Shown here piece after piece: positions 9,661 through 19,086 of a stretch of DNA of 64,000 nt. The notes under the pieces were generated by a model that was not told the origin of the DNA, did no database searches, and saw only the letters and a list, made by a program, of their open reading frames with translations. This DNA comes from CAZHOV01 sp964534315 (lineage in GTDB: Bacteria; Bacteroidota; Bacteroidia; Chitinophagales; Saprospiraceae): contig CAZHOV010000001.1 of NCBI GenBank assembly GCA_964534315.1, positions 29,242-93,241 on the forward strand, written 5' to 3'. The stretch's first letter is position 1, and each line of letters begins with the position of its first letter. Position numbers and translations under genes: made by a program.

Positions 9661-12159
9661 ATGAAAAGCCAACATATGCGGTTGCTGTTAATACTTTTGT
9701 TTTGGTGCTTTGGTTGCAGCGTCATTTACGCTCAAAAGACGCTGGTTTTCGGGAGGGTCACCGAAACGAAAGCAGGTAGTCCGGTAGCTTTTGCCAATGT
9801 CTATTTTATAGATACGAACACAGGAACGTATTCTGACGAGTTGGGCAACTTCTTGCTGGAAACCACGGAAAAGGTCGATAGCTTTGCGTTGTCGGCGCTT
9901 GGCTATAAAGATACGGTTATTGCCATTCAAAAAGGGATACAGCAGGAGGTCAATGTGAAGCTGGTAGCTCAGGATTATGAACTGAGTGAGGTAGTAGTTA
10001 CGGTTGGTGAAAACCCTGCTTTTGAGATCTTGCGGAACGTGGTTGCCAATAAGCAATATAATAATCCGGAGCAGTATGATACCTACCAATACCGGTCTTA
10101 CAATAAAATCCAGTTCGACCTCAATAATTTTACAGATAAGATCAAAAAAAACTTTCTTTTTCGTCCCTTTCCATTTGTATGGGAGTATCAGGATTCTATG
10201 CCGAATGGGGTTCGTTATTTGCCTTTTTTGTTTAAAGAAAATGTACGGCAGCATTATTATCGGAAATCACCGAAAGGCTATAAAGAGTATGTGTTGGGGA
10301 AGCAAAATGCACAGTTTTTTCGCGGGAAGAATATTGAAAAATTTATAGAAGAGCTGTATCTCAACCCGAATATTTACGAAAATTCGGTAATCATTTTAAA
10401 GAAAAGTTTTCCGAGCCCTATTCATGACCGCTTTAAACGCTATTATAATTACACGTTGGCAGATACCTTAACATACCTGGATGGCCTCCCCTGTTATCAC
10501 ATTCATTTTTCACCGAAGGGATATGGAAGTGTTGCTTTTAATGGCGATATGTATATTCATGACACTACCTATGCAGTCAAGCGTATTGATCTGAATTTCA
10601 GTATTGAGGCCAATGTCAATTTTGTGCGGAGTTTTTGGCTTCGCATGGATTATGACTGGATTGATAAGCAGAACTGGTTTATCAAAGAAAATACGGTTCT
10701 TGCTGATTTTACGGTAGTGGAGAATTCCCCTGAGCTGACCGGATTTTTTGGCCGTCGGTTTTCGGAGTATAAAGAGATCGTTTTAAATCAGCCCATTGAT
10801 AAGGATAGATTCAATCCGGTAGAGACCTTTATCGAAACGGAAAGCATGGACGAAAAAGACGAGCAATTTTGGGCAATGGAACGGAGCGATACCTTGATGC
10901 GGGAAGAGAAAGACATTTTTCATTTGGTAGACACGATACAGCGCAGTCCCCGGTTTAAATTGATCAAAAAGGTGGTCGAAGTGATTTCTACCGGATGGTT
11001 TCCGTTAAATGGATTTGATATTGGAGAAGTTACTTCCTTATATAGCTTTAATGATATCGAAGGTTCCAGATTAAGGGTTGGGCTCCGGACGTCTCCCAAA
11101 AGCACCTTCCCGTTATCTGCTCAGGGTTATTTGGCCTATGGCACCCGTGATGAGCGCTGGAAGTATATGGGTGAGTTGAATTTACGGTTGAGCAATTCTT
11201 TTGGAAAGCATACCTTAATCGGAGCGAGATATCGGCAGGATGTAGATCAATTGGGGCGGAGTTATACCGCTATCCCCATCGATCATTTTTTGACTTATTT
11301 ATTGCAGATTGCCCCATTTGACGATCGCACTTTTGTGGAAGATCAGTCTGTTTATGTGGAGCGGCAGTGGTTCTTGGGATTTGTCACCCGGCTTTCTGTT
11401 TTCAGGCAGAACGTACAGCCATTTGGGGAGTATAATTTTTATAAAAAATCAGATGCATCGGCAGATGAAGTCGTTTCGGGGTTTCGGATGGGAGGGTTGA
11501 CCTTTTCAGGGCGATTTGCTTTCGGACAGCATGATATCAGCGCTCAATTTTATGATAAGGATAATATCTTTTTCATGATTCGGTATCCGGTGGTTTCTTT
11601 TGAGCTCACCTATGGTAAAAAAGGGGTGTTAGATTCTGACTTTGATTACCGCCGTGCCAGGTTGAGAGTAGAGCATCAGCAGCGTGTGGGGCGGATTGGT
11701 TATTTGAGTTATTTGATAGAGGGAGGTAAGGTATGGGGAGAGGTCCCGTATCCCTTTTTAGCCATTCCATTTGGCAGTCAATCGGTTTTAGCGAATAGGG
11801 CCTCTTTCAATATGATGAATTTTCTGGAATTCGCTTCTGATGAGTACCTGGCGGTGCATTTAGAGCATCATTTTGAGGGGATACTGTTTAATAAGATTCC
11901 GGGGATACGCAAATTGAAATTGCGTTTTTTCTTGTTAGCTCGTTTATTTATGGGTAATTTATCCTCAGTCAATAATGAAGCTACCTGGCGATTCCCTGAA
12001 GGTTTATATCCGATCGAGCATCCATACGGGGAGGTAGGATTTGGGATAGAAAATATCTTAAAACTTGGCCGAATTGATTTTACCTGGCGGCTAGCGTACA
12101 GAGATCATCCCGACACTTATTTTTTTCTGCCTAAGCCCTCTTTTCAGGTCCGTTTTTGA
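9661..12159 (+). CDS. DUF5686 / carboxypeptidase-like regulatory domain outer membrane protein
   Basis: A signal peptide (about 1-25, ending VIYAQ) is followed by a carboxypeptidase-D-like regulatory domain ('GRVTETKAGSPVAFANVYF...DELGNF', about 30-115) and a long region rich in aromatic beta strands that ends in F at position 832 (SFQVRF), as expected for an outer membrane barrel. This layout is the DUF5686 family found throughout Bacteroidota, sometimes linked to surface nutrient handling. Its function is not established. It is followed by a 105-bp gap and then a small operon. Confidence 0.85.
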   Translation: MKSQHMRLLLILLFWCFGCSVIYAQKTLVFGRVTETKAGSPVAFANVYFIDTNTGTYSDELGNFLLETTEKVDSFALSALGYKDTVIAIQKGIQQEVNVKLVAQDYELSEVVVTVGENPAFEILRNVVANKQYNNPEQYDTYQYRSYNKIQFDLNNFTDKIKKNFLFRPFPFVWEYQDSMPNGVRYLPFLFKENVRQHYYRKSPKGYKEYVLGKQNAQFFRGKNIEKFIEELYLNPNIYENSVIILKKSFPSPIHDRFKRYYNYTLADTLTYLDGLPCYHIHFSPKGYGSVAFNGDMYIHDTTYAVKRIDLNFSIEANVNFVRSFWLRMDYDWIDKQNWFIKENTVLADFTVVENSPELTGFFGRRFSEYKEIVLNQPIDKDRFNPVETFIETESMDEKDEQFWAMERSDTLMREEKDIFHLVDTIQRSPRFKLIKKVVEVISTGWFPLNGFDIGEVTSLYSFNDIEGSRLRVGLRTSPKSTFPLSAQGYLAYGTRDERWKYMGELNLRLSNSFGKHTLIGARYRQDVDQLGRSYTAIPIDHFLTYLLQIAPFDDRTFVEDQSVYVERQWFLGFVTRLSVFRQNVQPFGEYNFYKKSDASADEVVSGFRMGGLTFSGRFAFGQHDISAQFYDKDNIFFMIRYPVVSFELTYGKKGVLDSDFDYRRARLRVEHQQRVGRIGYLSYLIEGGKVWGEVPYPFLAIPFGSQSVLANRASFNMMNFLEFASDEYLAVHLEHHFEGILFNKIPGIRKLKLRFFLLARLFMGNLSSVNNEATWRFPEGLYPIEHPYGEVGFGIENILKLGRIDFTWRLAYRDHPDTYFFLPKPSFQVRF

Positions 12160-12264
12160 TAACTTTGAGAGAAGAAGTAGCTTTCAAAAAAACATAACTC
12201 GAGGGGAATCTAGAAATTTTAGAAAGACTTATCAAAAAAATATATTGAGTGAAAAAGTATAAAT

Positions 12265-12792
12265 ATGGAGACCGTGGTAAAAATAATCATGCTATTATGG
12301 GTTGTCGCTTTTCCTGCAGAAGCTACTGAAGAGATGGTTTTCACTGAAGACAATGCCTTGTTAATAGAAATAAGGCAGAATTTATCAGAAGCCTTTCAGG
12401 AGCGGAGTGTTTCGGATCGGCTATTTGCAAAAGTAAAAGCAATTGAAGAAGCAGAGCCCTTATTGTGGGGATATATAGGGGCTGTTTACTTTACAAGGGC
12501 TAAGCATGTGTCTATTTTTAATAAAATGGGCGCTTTTCGCAAAGGAAAAAAATACCTGGAAAAAGCACTCGAAGAAGCCCCTGATGAGTTGGAATTACAC
12601 TTTTTGAGAATGACGATTCAGATTAACCTACCCGGGTTTTTAGGGTATAATGACCATATTGATGAGGATAAGAAATTTGTATTGGATCATTTTGAGACAG
12701 CTAAGCCCAAACTAAGATCACGGATAGCTAATTATGTAGAGCAGTCAGAAGATTTCAGTGCGGAAGAGAAGGCGCTCATAAAAAGCAACTAG
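12265..12792 (+). CDS. Exported TPR-like hypothetical protein
   Basis: A 175-residue protein with a short hydrophobic N-terminus (IIMLLWVVAFPAEA) that looks like a signal peptide with cleavage near residue 21. The middle (FRKGKKYLEKALEEAPDELELHFLRMTIQINLP) has the spacing of one or two tetratricopeptide-like helical hairpins. It ends 4 bp before the hydroxylase gene, so the two form an operon. I do not recognise a specific function; a helper role for the membrane hydroxylase is only suggested by the pairing. Confidence 0.7.
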   Translation: METVVKIIMLLWVVAFPAEATEEMVFTEDNALLIEIRQNLSEAFQERSVSDRLFAKVKAIEEAEPLLWGYIGAVYFTRAKHVSIFNKMGAFRKGKKYLEKALEEAPDELELHFLRMTIQINLPGFLGYNDHIDEDKKFVLDHFETAKPKLRSRIANYVEQSEDFSAEEKALIKSN

Positions 12793-12796
12793 CCCT

Positions 12797-13636
12797 ATGA
12801 TGGAATTTATATACGATTTCTGGGAATTATTTTGGGGGACTCCATTTCATGAACCCTTTTGGTTTTTATTTTTTACTACGGTTACCTTTATGTTAACCTA
12901 TGGGCGTTATTTGCTTTTTTCCGGAGCCTATCACTACTTTTTTTACAAATGGTATCCAAAATCTTTCAAGTATCGGATCATTAATTCCGCAATTCCTGAC
13001 CGGAGAAAAATGCGGCAGGAAATCGGTCGCTCAGCCATTACTTCCTTGATCTTTTCTGTTTTATTTGCCATTATTATTCCCTTATGGCAGGGAGGATATA
13101 CGGGTATTTATATCCATTGGGGGGATTTTCCCTGGTGGTATCATCCGCTGAGCCTTGTTATCGCCATGTTTATTCATGAAACCTATTATTATTGGATGCA
13201 CCGCTGGATGCATCAACCTAAGGTTTTTCGTGTCATTCATAAATGGCACCATGAGAATACGGCCCCGACTTCGCTAACGGCCTTTTCTTTTCATCCCTTC
13301 GAATCGCTGTTACAAGGCATCATAATCCCTGTTTTGATCATTTTTTTGCCTATGCACTTGTTGGTTTTATTTATTTTCCTGATGGTCATGACCATCTCCG
13401 GAACTATTAATCATGCAGGCGTCGAGGTTTATCCGAAGGGGTTTGATAAGCATTGGTTGGGAAGGTGGTTGATTGGCGCTACGCATCATGACCTTCATCA
13501 CAAACAGTTTCGCTCCAATTTTGGATTGTATTTTACCTTTTGGGATAAATGGATGAAAACGGAAAATCCGAATTTTGAAAAGGTATTTCAAGAAAAAACA
13601 GCATCGAAATCAGGGGGAAAGGACTGGAAGGTATGA
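12797..13636 (+). CDS. Sterol desaturase / fatty acid hydroxylase superfamily membrane protein
   Basis: Four or so hydrophobic segments surround three histidine clusters typical of the di-iron membrane hydroxylase superfamily: HETYYYWMHRWMH, HKWHHE and HHDLHHKQF. Such enzymes hydroxylate or desaturate fatty acids, sterols, carotenoids or ether lipids using oxygen. The gene starts MM, so 12797 or 12800 could be the start; both are close to the preceding stop. Possible substrates include sphingolipid or sulfonolipid chains or carotenoids. The sequence alone does not decide. Confidence 0.85.
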   Translation: MMEFIYDFWELFWGTPFHEPFWFLFFTTVTFMLTYGRYLLFSGAYHYFFYKWYPKSFKYRIINSAIPDRRKMRQEIGRSAITSLIFSVLFAIIIPLWQGGYTGIYIHWGDFPWWYHPLSLVIAMFIHETYYYWMHRWMHQPKVFRVIHKWHHENTAPTSLTAFSFHPFESLLQGIIIPVLIIFLPMHLLVLFIFLMVMTISGTINHAGVEVYPKGFDKHWLGRWLIGATHHDLHHKQFRSNFGLYFTFWDKWMKTENPNFEKVFQEKTASKSGGKDWKV

Positions 13637-13804
13637 GAGAGGTAAAAAGGGTATTTTCAGACACCCCTTAATAAAAGAGACTCCACAGAAAAGTAAATCG
13701 CTCTAAACTTTAGGAATAAGTAGGTATAGGTATTGTCCATCTTGCAAAATGTTAGAGAAAGTCGGGTTTTAGTTTTACCTTTATCAGAAACTTATTCGTA
13801 TCGC

Positions 13805-14491
13805 ATGATTTTCCCCGTTGGTGACGACCAGGTAAAAGGAGGTAGCTACCCTTTCCTGAGCTATGGCTTCATAGGCCTGAATGTGTTGGTTTTTTGTTAT
13901 CAGCTTTCCCTTTCGCCCACAGAACTCAATCAGTTTGTTTACACTTTTGGGGTGTTGCCTAATGAGATTTCTCAAGGAGAAGATCTATTTACCCTTTTTT
14001 CCAGTATGTTTATGCATGCTGGTTGGATGCATCTGTTGGGGAATATGCTTTTCTTATGGGTTTTTGCCGACAATATTGAGCAAACAGTCGGCAATGCGTT
14101 ATTTCTGCTATTTTATTTTTTGGGAGGAATTGCTGCAGCACTTGCTCATACATTGGTTGATCCCGGCAGTACGATTCCGACAGTGGGGGCCAGCGGGGCA
14201 ATTTCTGCCGTATTAGGGGCTTACCTGGTAATGTTTCCATCTTCTAGGGTAAAGATTCTCATTCTTATATTCTTTTCTACAATTCGCATCCCTGCCTTTG
14301 TTTTTCTAGGTTTCTGGATTGGTCAGCAATTGATCAGTGGTTTTGCTACTTTAGGCCCTTCGTCTTCCGGGGGTGTTGCCTGGTGGGCGCATATCGGTGG
14401 CTTTGTTTTTGGTATAATCTTCGGTTCTTTTGCCAGAGGAATGATCAAGAGAAAGGGGGCGGATAGGTATGATCGGGAGGAGTGGAGTTAG
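13805..14491 (+). CDS. Rhomboid-family intramembrane serine protease
   Basis: Six transmembrane segments with the family motifs MHAGWMHLLGNMLFLWVFA (about 70-88), the catalytic serine in GASGA (Ser130) and the catalytic histidine in WWAHIGG (His196). The open frame can be extended to a TTG at 13733, but the ATG at 13805 gives a protein starting MIFPVGDDQ, which matches relatives, so I chose it. Intramembrane proteolysis substrates are unknown. A small basic tail (RGMIKRKGADRYDREEWS) ends the protein. A perfect 44-bp palindrome follows 24 bp after the stop. Confidence 0.92.
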   Translation: MIFPVGDDQVKGGSYPFLSYGFIGLNVLVFCYQLSLSPTELNQFVYTFGVLPNEISQGEDLFTLFSSMFMHAGWMHLLGNMLFLWVFADNIEQTVGNALFLLFYFLGGIAAALAHTLVDPGSTIPTVGASGAISAVLGAYLVMFPSSRVKILILIFFSTIRIPAFVFLGFWIGQQLISGFATLGPSSSGGVAWWAHIGGFVFGIIFGSFARGMIKRKGADRYDREEWS

Positions 14492-14515
14492 AAGAGTTGG
14501 TTTGAAAGAATGAAT

Positions 14516-14559
14516 AATGAGTAATGGATAATGAAAATTTTCATTATCCATTACTCATT
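14516..14559. terminator. Perfect 44-bp palindrome, probable hairpin terminator
   Basis: Each base from 14516 to 14537 pairs with 14538 to 14559: a 22-bp perfect inverted repeat with AAAATTTT at the centre and no loop bases. It starts 24 bp after the rhomboid stop. There is no strong T-run after it, so it could be a Rho-independent terminator of weak type or a mobile palindrome. Confidence 0.6.
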
Positions 14560-14650
14560 GTAAATTATTTATTGAAAAGATTTTTTGAAAAAAAATCTCT
14601 TTTTAGCTTACCTTTTTCATTCTCATGTTACTCTATAATAAAAGGGTATC

Positions 14651-15925
14651 ATGAAAGAAGAATTTTTACACTATTTATGGCGCACTAAGCGCTTCAACAT
14701 CAAAGGGCTTCAGACGACGAGCGGAGCGCCTGTTTCTATTCTTAAATTTGGGCAATACAATGAAAATGCGGGGCCTGATTTTCTAAATGCGCATATCCGC
14801 ATAGGCGATACGGAGTGGGCGGGGAATATTGAGATGCATTTGCTTTCTTCTGATTGGTATAGGCATCGCCATCAGGGGGATTCTGCCTATCAAAATGTGA
14901 TCCTCCATGTGGTGCTGGAAGATGACCGGCCGGTGCAACTGGATAACGGGCAATGGCTGCCGACATTGGAATTGAAACGGCATATACCTCCGGGGTTGAG
15001 CGCGCATTATCAACGGCTGGAGGAGAATGCCTATTGGATTCCATGTGCCGGATATATTCAGACGGTCGATGATTTTATCAAAAAGAATTGGCTAGACCGT
15101 CTGGCTGTAGAAAGGCTGGAAGCGAAAACTGCGTATGTAGACCAGTTGCTTGAATGGAATAATCACGATTGGGAAGAGACGTATTTTCAGGTTTTGGCCC
15201 GTTGTTTTGGCCTAAAAGTAAATGCAGAGCCTATGGAACTGGTCGCCAGGTCAATTCCTCTGATTGTCTTGCTCAAGCATAAGAGTAGTTTAATTGACAT
15301 GGAGAGCTTGCTACTTGGGCAGGCTGGGCTTTTGGAGGAAGAGTTTGAGGAGGATTATCCGAATCGGTTAAAAAAAGATTATGAGTTTTTTCGAAAGAAA
15401 TATAGGGTAACACCTATTTCCAAAACCTACTGGAAATTTTCCCGGATGCGGCCGGCTAATTTTCCCACTGTTCGTCTGGCCCAATTGGCAAGGCTTTATT
15501 ACCAGACCAATTATTTGTTCAGCAAAACGCTGGCTGCTAAGAATGCTTCAGAGCTGACGGAAATGCTGCGCATAGAAATCTCGAATTATTGGTGGACGCA
15601 TTATGTGTTTGACAAGCCTTCACGGAGGATCCGAAAGAAGTTGGGGAAAAATGCCATTCAGTTAATATTGATCAATGGTATTGCGCCCATTTTATTTTTG
15701 TATGGGATGAAGAAAAAGGATAATCGGCTAAAAGATAAGGCTCTCCGAATACTTCAGGAATTACCTCCAGAGAAAAATAAGATCATTAGCCAATGGGAAG
15801 CACATGATCTTAAGGCCCAGTCTGCCTATGACACCCAAGCCATGCTGGAGTTGAAAAAAAATTATTGCGATAAGCGAAAATGTTTGAGTTGCGCTATTGG
15901 AGATGCAGTGTTGAAGAAGGGATAA
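14651..15925 (+). CDS. DUF2851 family protein
   Basis: The opening MKEEFLHYLWRTKRF and the stretch 'NENAGPDFLNAHIRIGDTEWAGNIEMH' are hallmarks of DUF2851, a conserved Bacteroidota family of unknown role. At 424 residues it is full length. The C-terminus has a small cysteine group (CDKRKCLSCAIG), which may bind a metal. It is followed 56 bp later by lpxK on the same strand. No function can be given. Confidence 0.88.
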   Translation: MKEEFLHYLWRTKRFNIKGLQTTSGAPVSILKFGQYNENAGPDFLNAHIRIGDTEWAGNIEMHLLSSDWYRHRHQGDSAYQNVILHVVLEDDRPVQLDNGQWLPTLELKRHIPPGLSAHYQRLEENAYWIPCAGYIQTVDDFIKKNWLDRLAVERLEAKTAYVDQLLEWNNHDWEETYFQVLARCFGLKVNAEPMELVARSIPLIVLLKHKSSLIDMESLLLGQAGLLEEEFEEDYPNRLKKDYEFFRKKYRVTPISKTYWKFSRMRPANFPTVRLAQLARLYYQTNYLFSKTLAAKNASELTEMLRIEISNYWWTHYVFDKPSRRIRKKLGKNAIQLILINGIAPILFLYGMKKKDNRLKDKALRILQELPPEKNKIISQWEAHDLKAQSAYDTQAMLELKKNYCDKRKCLSCAIGDAVLKKG

Positions 15926-15981
15926 AATTAAGAATTTGAGTAAAAATCTCTTTTCTTTGTAGAAACTAGTGCAAGAGATAT

Positions 15982-17049
15982 ATGATTCAAAATAGATTAG
16001 TTCAGCTGTTATTATTGCCTATTACGCTCTTATATGGGCTTGGAGTAGGGATAAGAGATTTCTTGTATAAGCAAGGGATGCTAAAAGGGGTGGAGTTTGA
16101 TGTGCCGATAATAGCTGTTGGTAATCTTTCGGTAGGTGGAGCAGGGAAAAGCCCTCATATCGAATATTTGATCCGGTTTTTAAAGGAGTATTTGAATGTA
16201 GCCACGATAAGCAGGGGGTATAAGCGAAAAACTAAAGGGTATTTGACCGTTCAGGCTAGAAATACAGCAGAACAGGTAGGGGACGAGCCGTTGCAGTTTA
16301 AGCGCAAATTTCCGGATATATTCGTTACCGTAGCGGAGAGCAGAACCTTTGCGGTACCGCGTATCGTCATGCAAAACCCGGAAGTGCAAGTCATATTGTT
16401 GGATGATGCCTTTCAGCATCGTTCGATCAAACCGGGGTTGAATATTTTATTAACGGAGTTTTATCATCCATTTACCAAAGATTATCTTTTGCCTTCCGGG
16501 AGATTGCGGGAGTGGCGATCTGCTTATAAAAGAGCGGATATTATTATCGTTTCAAAGTGTCCCCCTCAAATTACAGAGGAAGACAGAGCGCGATTTAAGG
16601 AAGAAATCAAGCCACTCTCCTATCAGCAACTATTTTTCAGTTATTACCAATATCAGCGTCCCTTTTATATGTTTAACCGGCAATATGTCGTCAATTTTGA
16701 GGAAGACATTGAGGTGCTATTGATATGTGCTATTGCCCGTACGGAGTATCTGACGGATTACCTGAATTCTCAGGTGGGACATGTGCAGATTATGGAGTAC
16801 GAAGATCACCATTACTTCACAGAATATGATTTGGGGCAGTTGAAAAAGCATTTTAACTTGATGGAAGGCCAGAAGAAGATCATCGTGACTACCGAGAAAG
16901 ATGCGATGCGCTTAGAGTTGCACCGCAAGTTTATTCTGGAAAATAAGCTGCCCATCTTCGTCTTACCCATTGAGGTGGTCTTTCATTTTGAGGGAGGGGA
17001 GCAGTTTCAGGAAGGGGTAAAGGAATTTTTGTTAGATTTTAAAGTGTGA
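15982..17049 (+). CDS. lpxK: Tetraacyldisaccharide 4'-kinase
   Basis: LpxK phosphorylates the 4' position of the lipid A precursor at the inner membrane. The P-loop is VGNLSVGGAGKSPH (about 47-60), followed by 'TISRGYKRKTKGY' and 'DDAFQHRSIKPGLNILL', both family signatures. An N-terminal hydrophobic helix (LVQLLLLPITLLYGLGVGI) anchors it to the membrane. The 355-residue length is normal. It indicates an LPS-producing Gram-negative outer membrane. Confidence 0.95.
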   Translation: MIQNRLVQLLLLPITLLYGLGVGIRDFLYKQGMLKGVEFDVPIIAVGNLSVGGAGKSPHIEYLIRFLKEYLNVATISRGYKRKTKGYLTVQARNTAEQVGDEPLQFKRKFPDIFVTVAESRTFAVPRIVMQNPEVQVILLDDAFQHRSIKPGLNILLTEFYHPFTKDYLLPSGRLREWRSAYKRADIIIVSKCPPQITEEDRARFKEEIKPLSYQQLFFSYYQYQRPFYMFNRQYVVNFEEDIEVLLICAIARTEYLTDYLNSQVGHVQIMEYEDHHYFTEYDLGQLKKHFNLMEGQKKIIVTTEKDAMRLELHRKFILENKLPIFVLPIEVVFHFEGGEQFQEGVKEFLLDFKV

Positions 17050-17094
17050 ACAGTGCCTGAGACTGTCCGGCACTAGTTATCTTGTCCTCAAAAA

Positions 17095-18321
17095 GTGTTT
17101 ACTTCTTTTGTATTGATCGTTTTCATTGCCTGCACTGCCATTCAGCTCTTCTTCTGGCTGGTGATCTTCTCCCGTTTGGCTTTTTACAAAGAAAGTGGTC
17201 AGACGAACTCTAGTCGTTCAGACCACAATAATCCAACAATTTCTCAATCATCAATCCAGCAATCATATGGGTCCCAGCGTACCAAGACTCAAGACCCAAG
17301 ACCCAAGACTCAAGACCCAACTACTAACCTCCCTCCCCTTTCCATAATCATCTGTGCTCGGAACGAAGCGGAAAATCTGAAAAAAAATTTACCGTTGATT
17401 TTGGCTCAGGACTACCCTGAATACGAGGTTATTGTGGTAAACGATCACTCTACAGATAATTCTTTGGAAATTTTATTGGCATTTCAAAAAAAATATGCTT
17501 ACTTTAGCGTCGTATTACCAACCAAAATCTATGAGGATCATGCTGGGAAGAAGCATGCGCTCGCTGAGGGCATTAAAAAATCCCAGTTTAGTTATCTTTT
17601 ACTCACAGACGCCGATTGTAGGCCGAGGAGTGACCAATGGGCCAACATAATGGTCCAAACTTTAATAAGAAGGGATAAAAAAATCGGTCTAGGATACGGT
17701 CCTTATTTCCAAAAATTAGGATTATTAAATTTGTTAATTCGGTACGAAACGGTGTACACCGCCGTACAGTATTTGTCTTTTGCTCTATATGGAATGCCAT
17801 ATATGGGTGTCGGCAGAAACTTGATCTACCGGAAAGAATTATTTGACAAAGCAGGCGGCTTTGATAAACACCGTCATGTGCAGTCAGGTGATGATGATCT
17901 GTTTGTGAATGAAGTCGCAAATGCGGAGAATACGACGATTATTATTCACCCTGATGCTTTTGTTTATTCGGAGCCCAAAACAACATGGAAAGGTTATTAC
18001 CGCCAGAAATCCCGACATTTGACAACCGGGAAGTACTACAAACCCGAACATATCACACTTTTAGGAGTACTTTCTGTGAGTCATTTTGGCCATTATATGG
18101 CTGGAATTATTTTACTTAGCTGGCAAGTTAGCATACTATTTGTATTAGTATTATTTATTCTACGTTCTTTGACAATTTGGACAATCAATTTCTTAATTAT
18201 TAAAAAATTAAGAGAACCCAGACTATGGGGGTGGGTACCCGTGTTAGATACCATGTACATATTCTATTATTTGACATTTATTCGCGCTATTTTCAAACGA
18301 AACACAAACTATTGGAAGTGA
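17095..18321 (+). CDS. Membrane glycosyltransferase family 2 with repeat-expanded linker
   Basis: An N-terminal membrane helix (VLIVFIACTAIQLFFWLVIFS) is followed by a GT2 catalytic domain: 'SIIICARNEAENL', the nucleotide-sugar DxD region 'LLTDADCRP', and 'QSGDDDLFVN', then two C-terminal membrane helices. The start is a GTG at 17095. Between the first helix and the catalytic domain lies an unusual Ser/Gln/Thr/Asp/Pro-rich linker (about residues 39-80) encoded by low-complexity DNA, including five tandem 7-bp repeats at 17284-17318. Gain or loss of one 7-bp unit would shift the frame. The gene overlaps the sigma factor gene by 4 bp (GTGA). The sugar donor and acceptor are unknown. Confidence 0.88.
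   Translation: MFTSFVLIVFIACTAIQLFFWLVIFSRLAFYKESGQTNSSRSDHNNPTISQSSIQQSYGSQRTKTQDPRPKTQDPTTNLPPLSIIICARNEAENLKKNLPLILAQDYPEYEVIVVNDHSTDNSLEILLAFQKKYAYFSVVLPTKIYEDHAGKKHALAEGIKKSQFSYLLLTDADCRPRSDQWANIMVQTLIRRDKKIGLGYGPYFQKLGLLNLLIRYETVYTAVQYLSFALYGMPYMGVGRNLIYRKELFDKAGGFDKHRHVQSGDDDLFVNEVANAENTTIIIHPDAFVYSEPKTTWKGYYRQKSRHLTTGKYYKPEHITLLGVLSVSHFGHYMAGIILLSWQVSILFVLVLFILRSLTIWTINFLIIKKLREPRLWGWVPVLDTMYIFYYLTFIRAIFKRNTNYWK
17284..17318 (+). repeat. Five tandem 7-bp repeats (AAGACYC) inside a coding region
   Basis: Units are AAGACTC, AAGACCC, AAGACCC, AAGACTC, AAGACCC, without gaps. They sit inside the linker of the GT2 gene and encode alternating K/T/Q/D/P residues. Just upstream are further AATC/CAATC-rich words of the kind usually found between genes. 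Confidence 0.9.
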
Positions 18322-18971
18322 AATCTACAACAAATTTTAGTCCCAGAGCAAATCAAGACTATGAATTGGTCCAAGAGGCCGTTCATGGCGATCAAAAAGC
18401 TTATTCCACACTTATGGATCGATACCGCAACTCCATTTATCACATGATGCTGAAAATGGTCCACAACCGTGAGGATGCCGATGACCTGACACTTGAAGCA
18501 TTCGGTAAAGCTTTTCACAAATTACCTAGTTATACGCCGCGCTATGCGTTTAGCACCTGGTTGTTTCGCATAGCTATTAACAACTGTATTGATCACATTC
18601 GCAAAAAGCGGATCAACATGTTGTCGATCGATGATCCTATCGAGCCCAACAGTGATCATGATTATTCGAGTAATCTCCGAGCCGAGACGTTAGATCCGGA
18701 AGAGAAGTTTATCCGTGAACAGCGGGTCGTTTTAATGCGACACGTGTTAGGGAAACTTAATCACAAATACCGGCTAATGATTGAACTTCGTTTCTTCGAA
18801 GAACTCAGCTATGACGAAATTGCCACCGAATTAGACATCCCATTAGGAACCGTAAAAGCACAACTATTTCGCGCTAAAGAAATTTTATTTGGCTTGTTAC
18901 AAAAACCCGGCGCCAAAGCCTATCTCGAAACTACCCGCAGGGTAAAACGCAGAGTGGCTGTCGGATCCTAA
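18318..18971 (+). CDS. RNA polymerase sigma factor, ECF (sigma-70 family)
   Basis: Region 2 (DYELVQEAVHGDQKAYSTLMDRYRNSIYHMMLKMVHNREDADDLTLEAFGKAF, about 14-66) and region 4 ('ELSYDEIATELDIPLGTVKAQLFRAKEIL') are intact. The frame is open further upstream but that part lies inside the glycosyltransferase gene; the GTG at 18318, forming a GTGA overlap with the preceding stop, is the likely start (TTG at 18312 is an alternative). No anti-sigma factor gene follows, so this may be a constitutive housekeeping-type ECF factor of the Bacteroidota. Confidence 0.9.
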   Translation: MKSTTNFSPRANQDYELVQEAVHGDQKAYSTLMDRYRNSIYHMMLKMVHNREDADDLTLEAFGKAFHKLPSYTPRYAFSTWLFRIAINNCIDHIRKKRINMLSIDDPIEPNSDHDYSSNLRAETLDPEEKFIREQRVVLMRHVLGKLNHKYRLMIELRFFEELSYDEIATELDIPLGTVKAQLFRAKEILFGLLQKPGAKAYLETTRRVKRRVAVGS

Positions 18972-19002
18972 TTTTTTACACGTCCCATAACAGATAAGAA
19001 CT

Positions 19003-19041
19003 AAAAAGCGGGTGAAGCGAAATGCTTCATCCGCTTTTTTT
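19003..19041 (+). terminator. Rho-independent terminator after the sigma factor gene
   Basis: A stem of 11 bp (GCGGGTGAAGC with GCTTCATCCGC, one G-T pair) with loop GAAAT, extended by A/T pairs and followed by a run of seven T. Confidence 0.85.
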
Positions 19042-19086
19042 ATGGGCATACTGCAAGAAACACTATTTTTGTTCCAAACTTACATC

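Noticed and set aside
13733..13804. Longer rhomboid protein from a TTG start
   Set aside because: The extra residues do not look like known rhomboid starts; the ATG at 13805 fits the family.
18225..18317. Longer N-terminus of the sigma factor
   Set aside because: It would be entirely inside the glycosyltransferase gene; region 2 begins well after the GTG at 18318.
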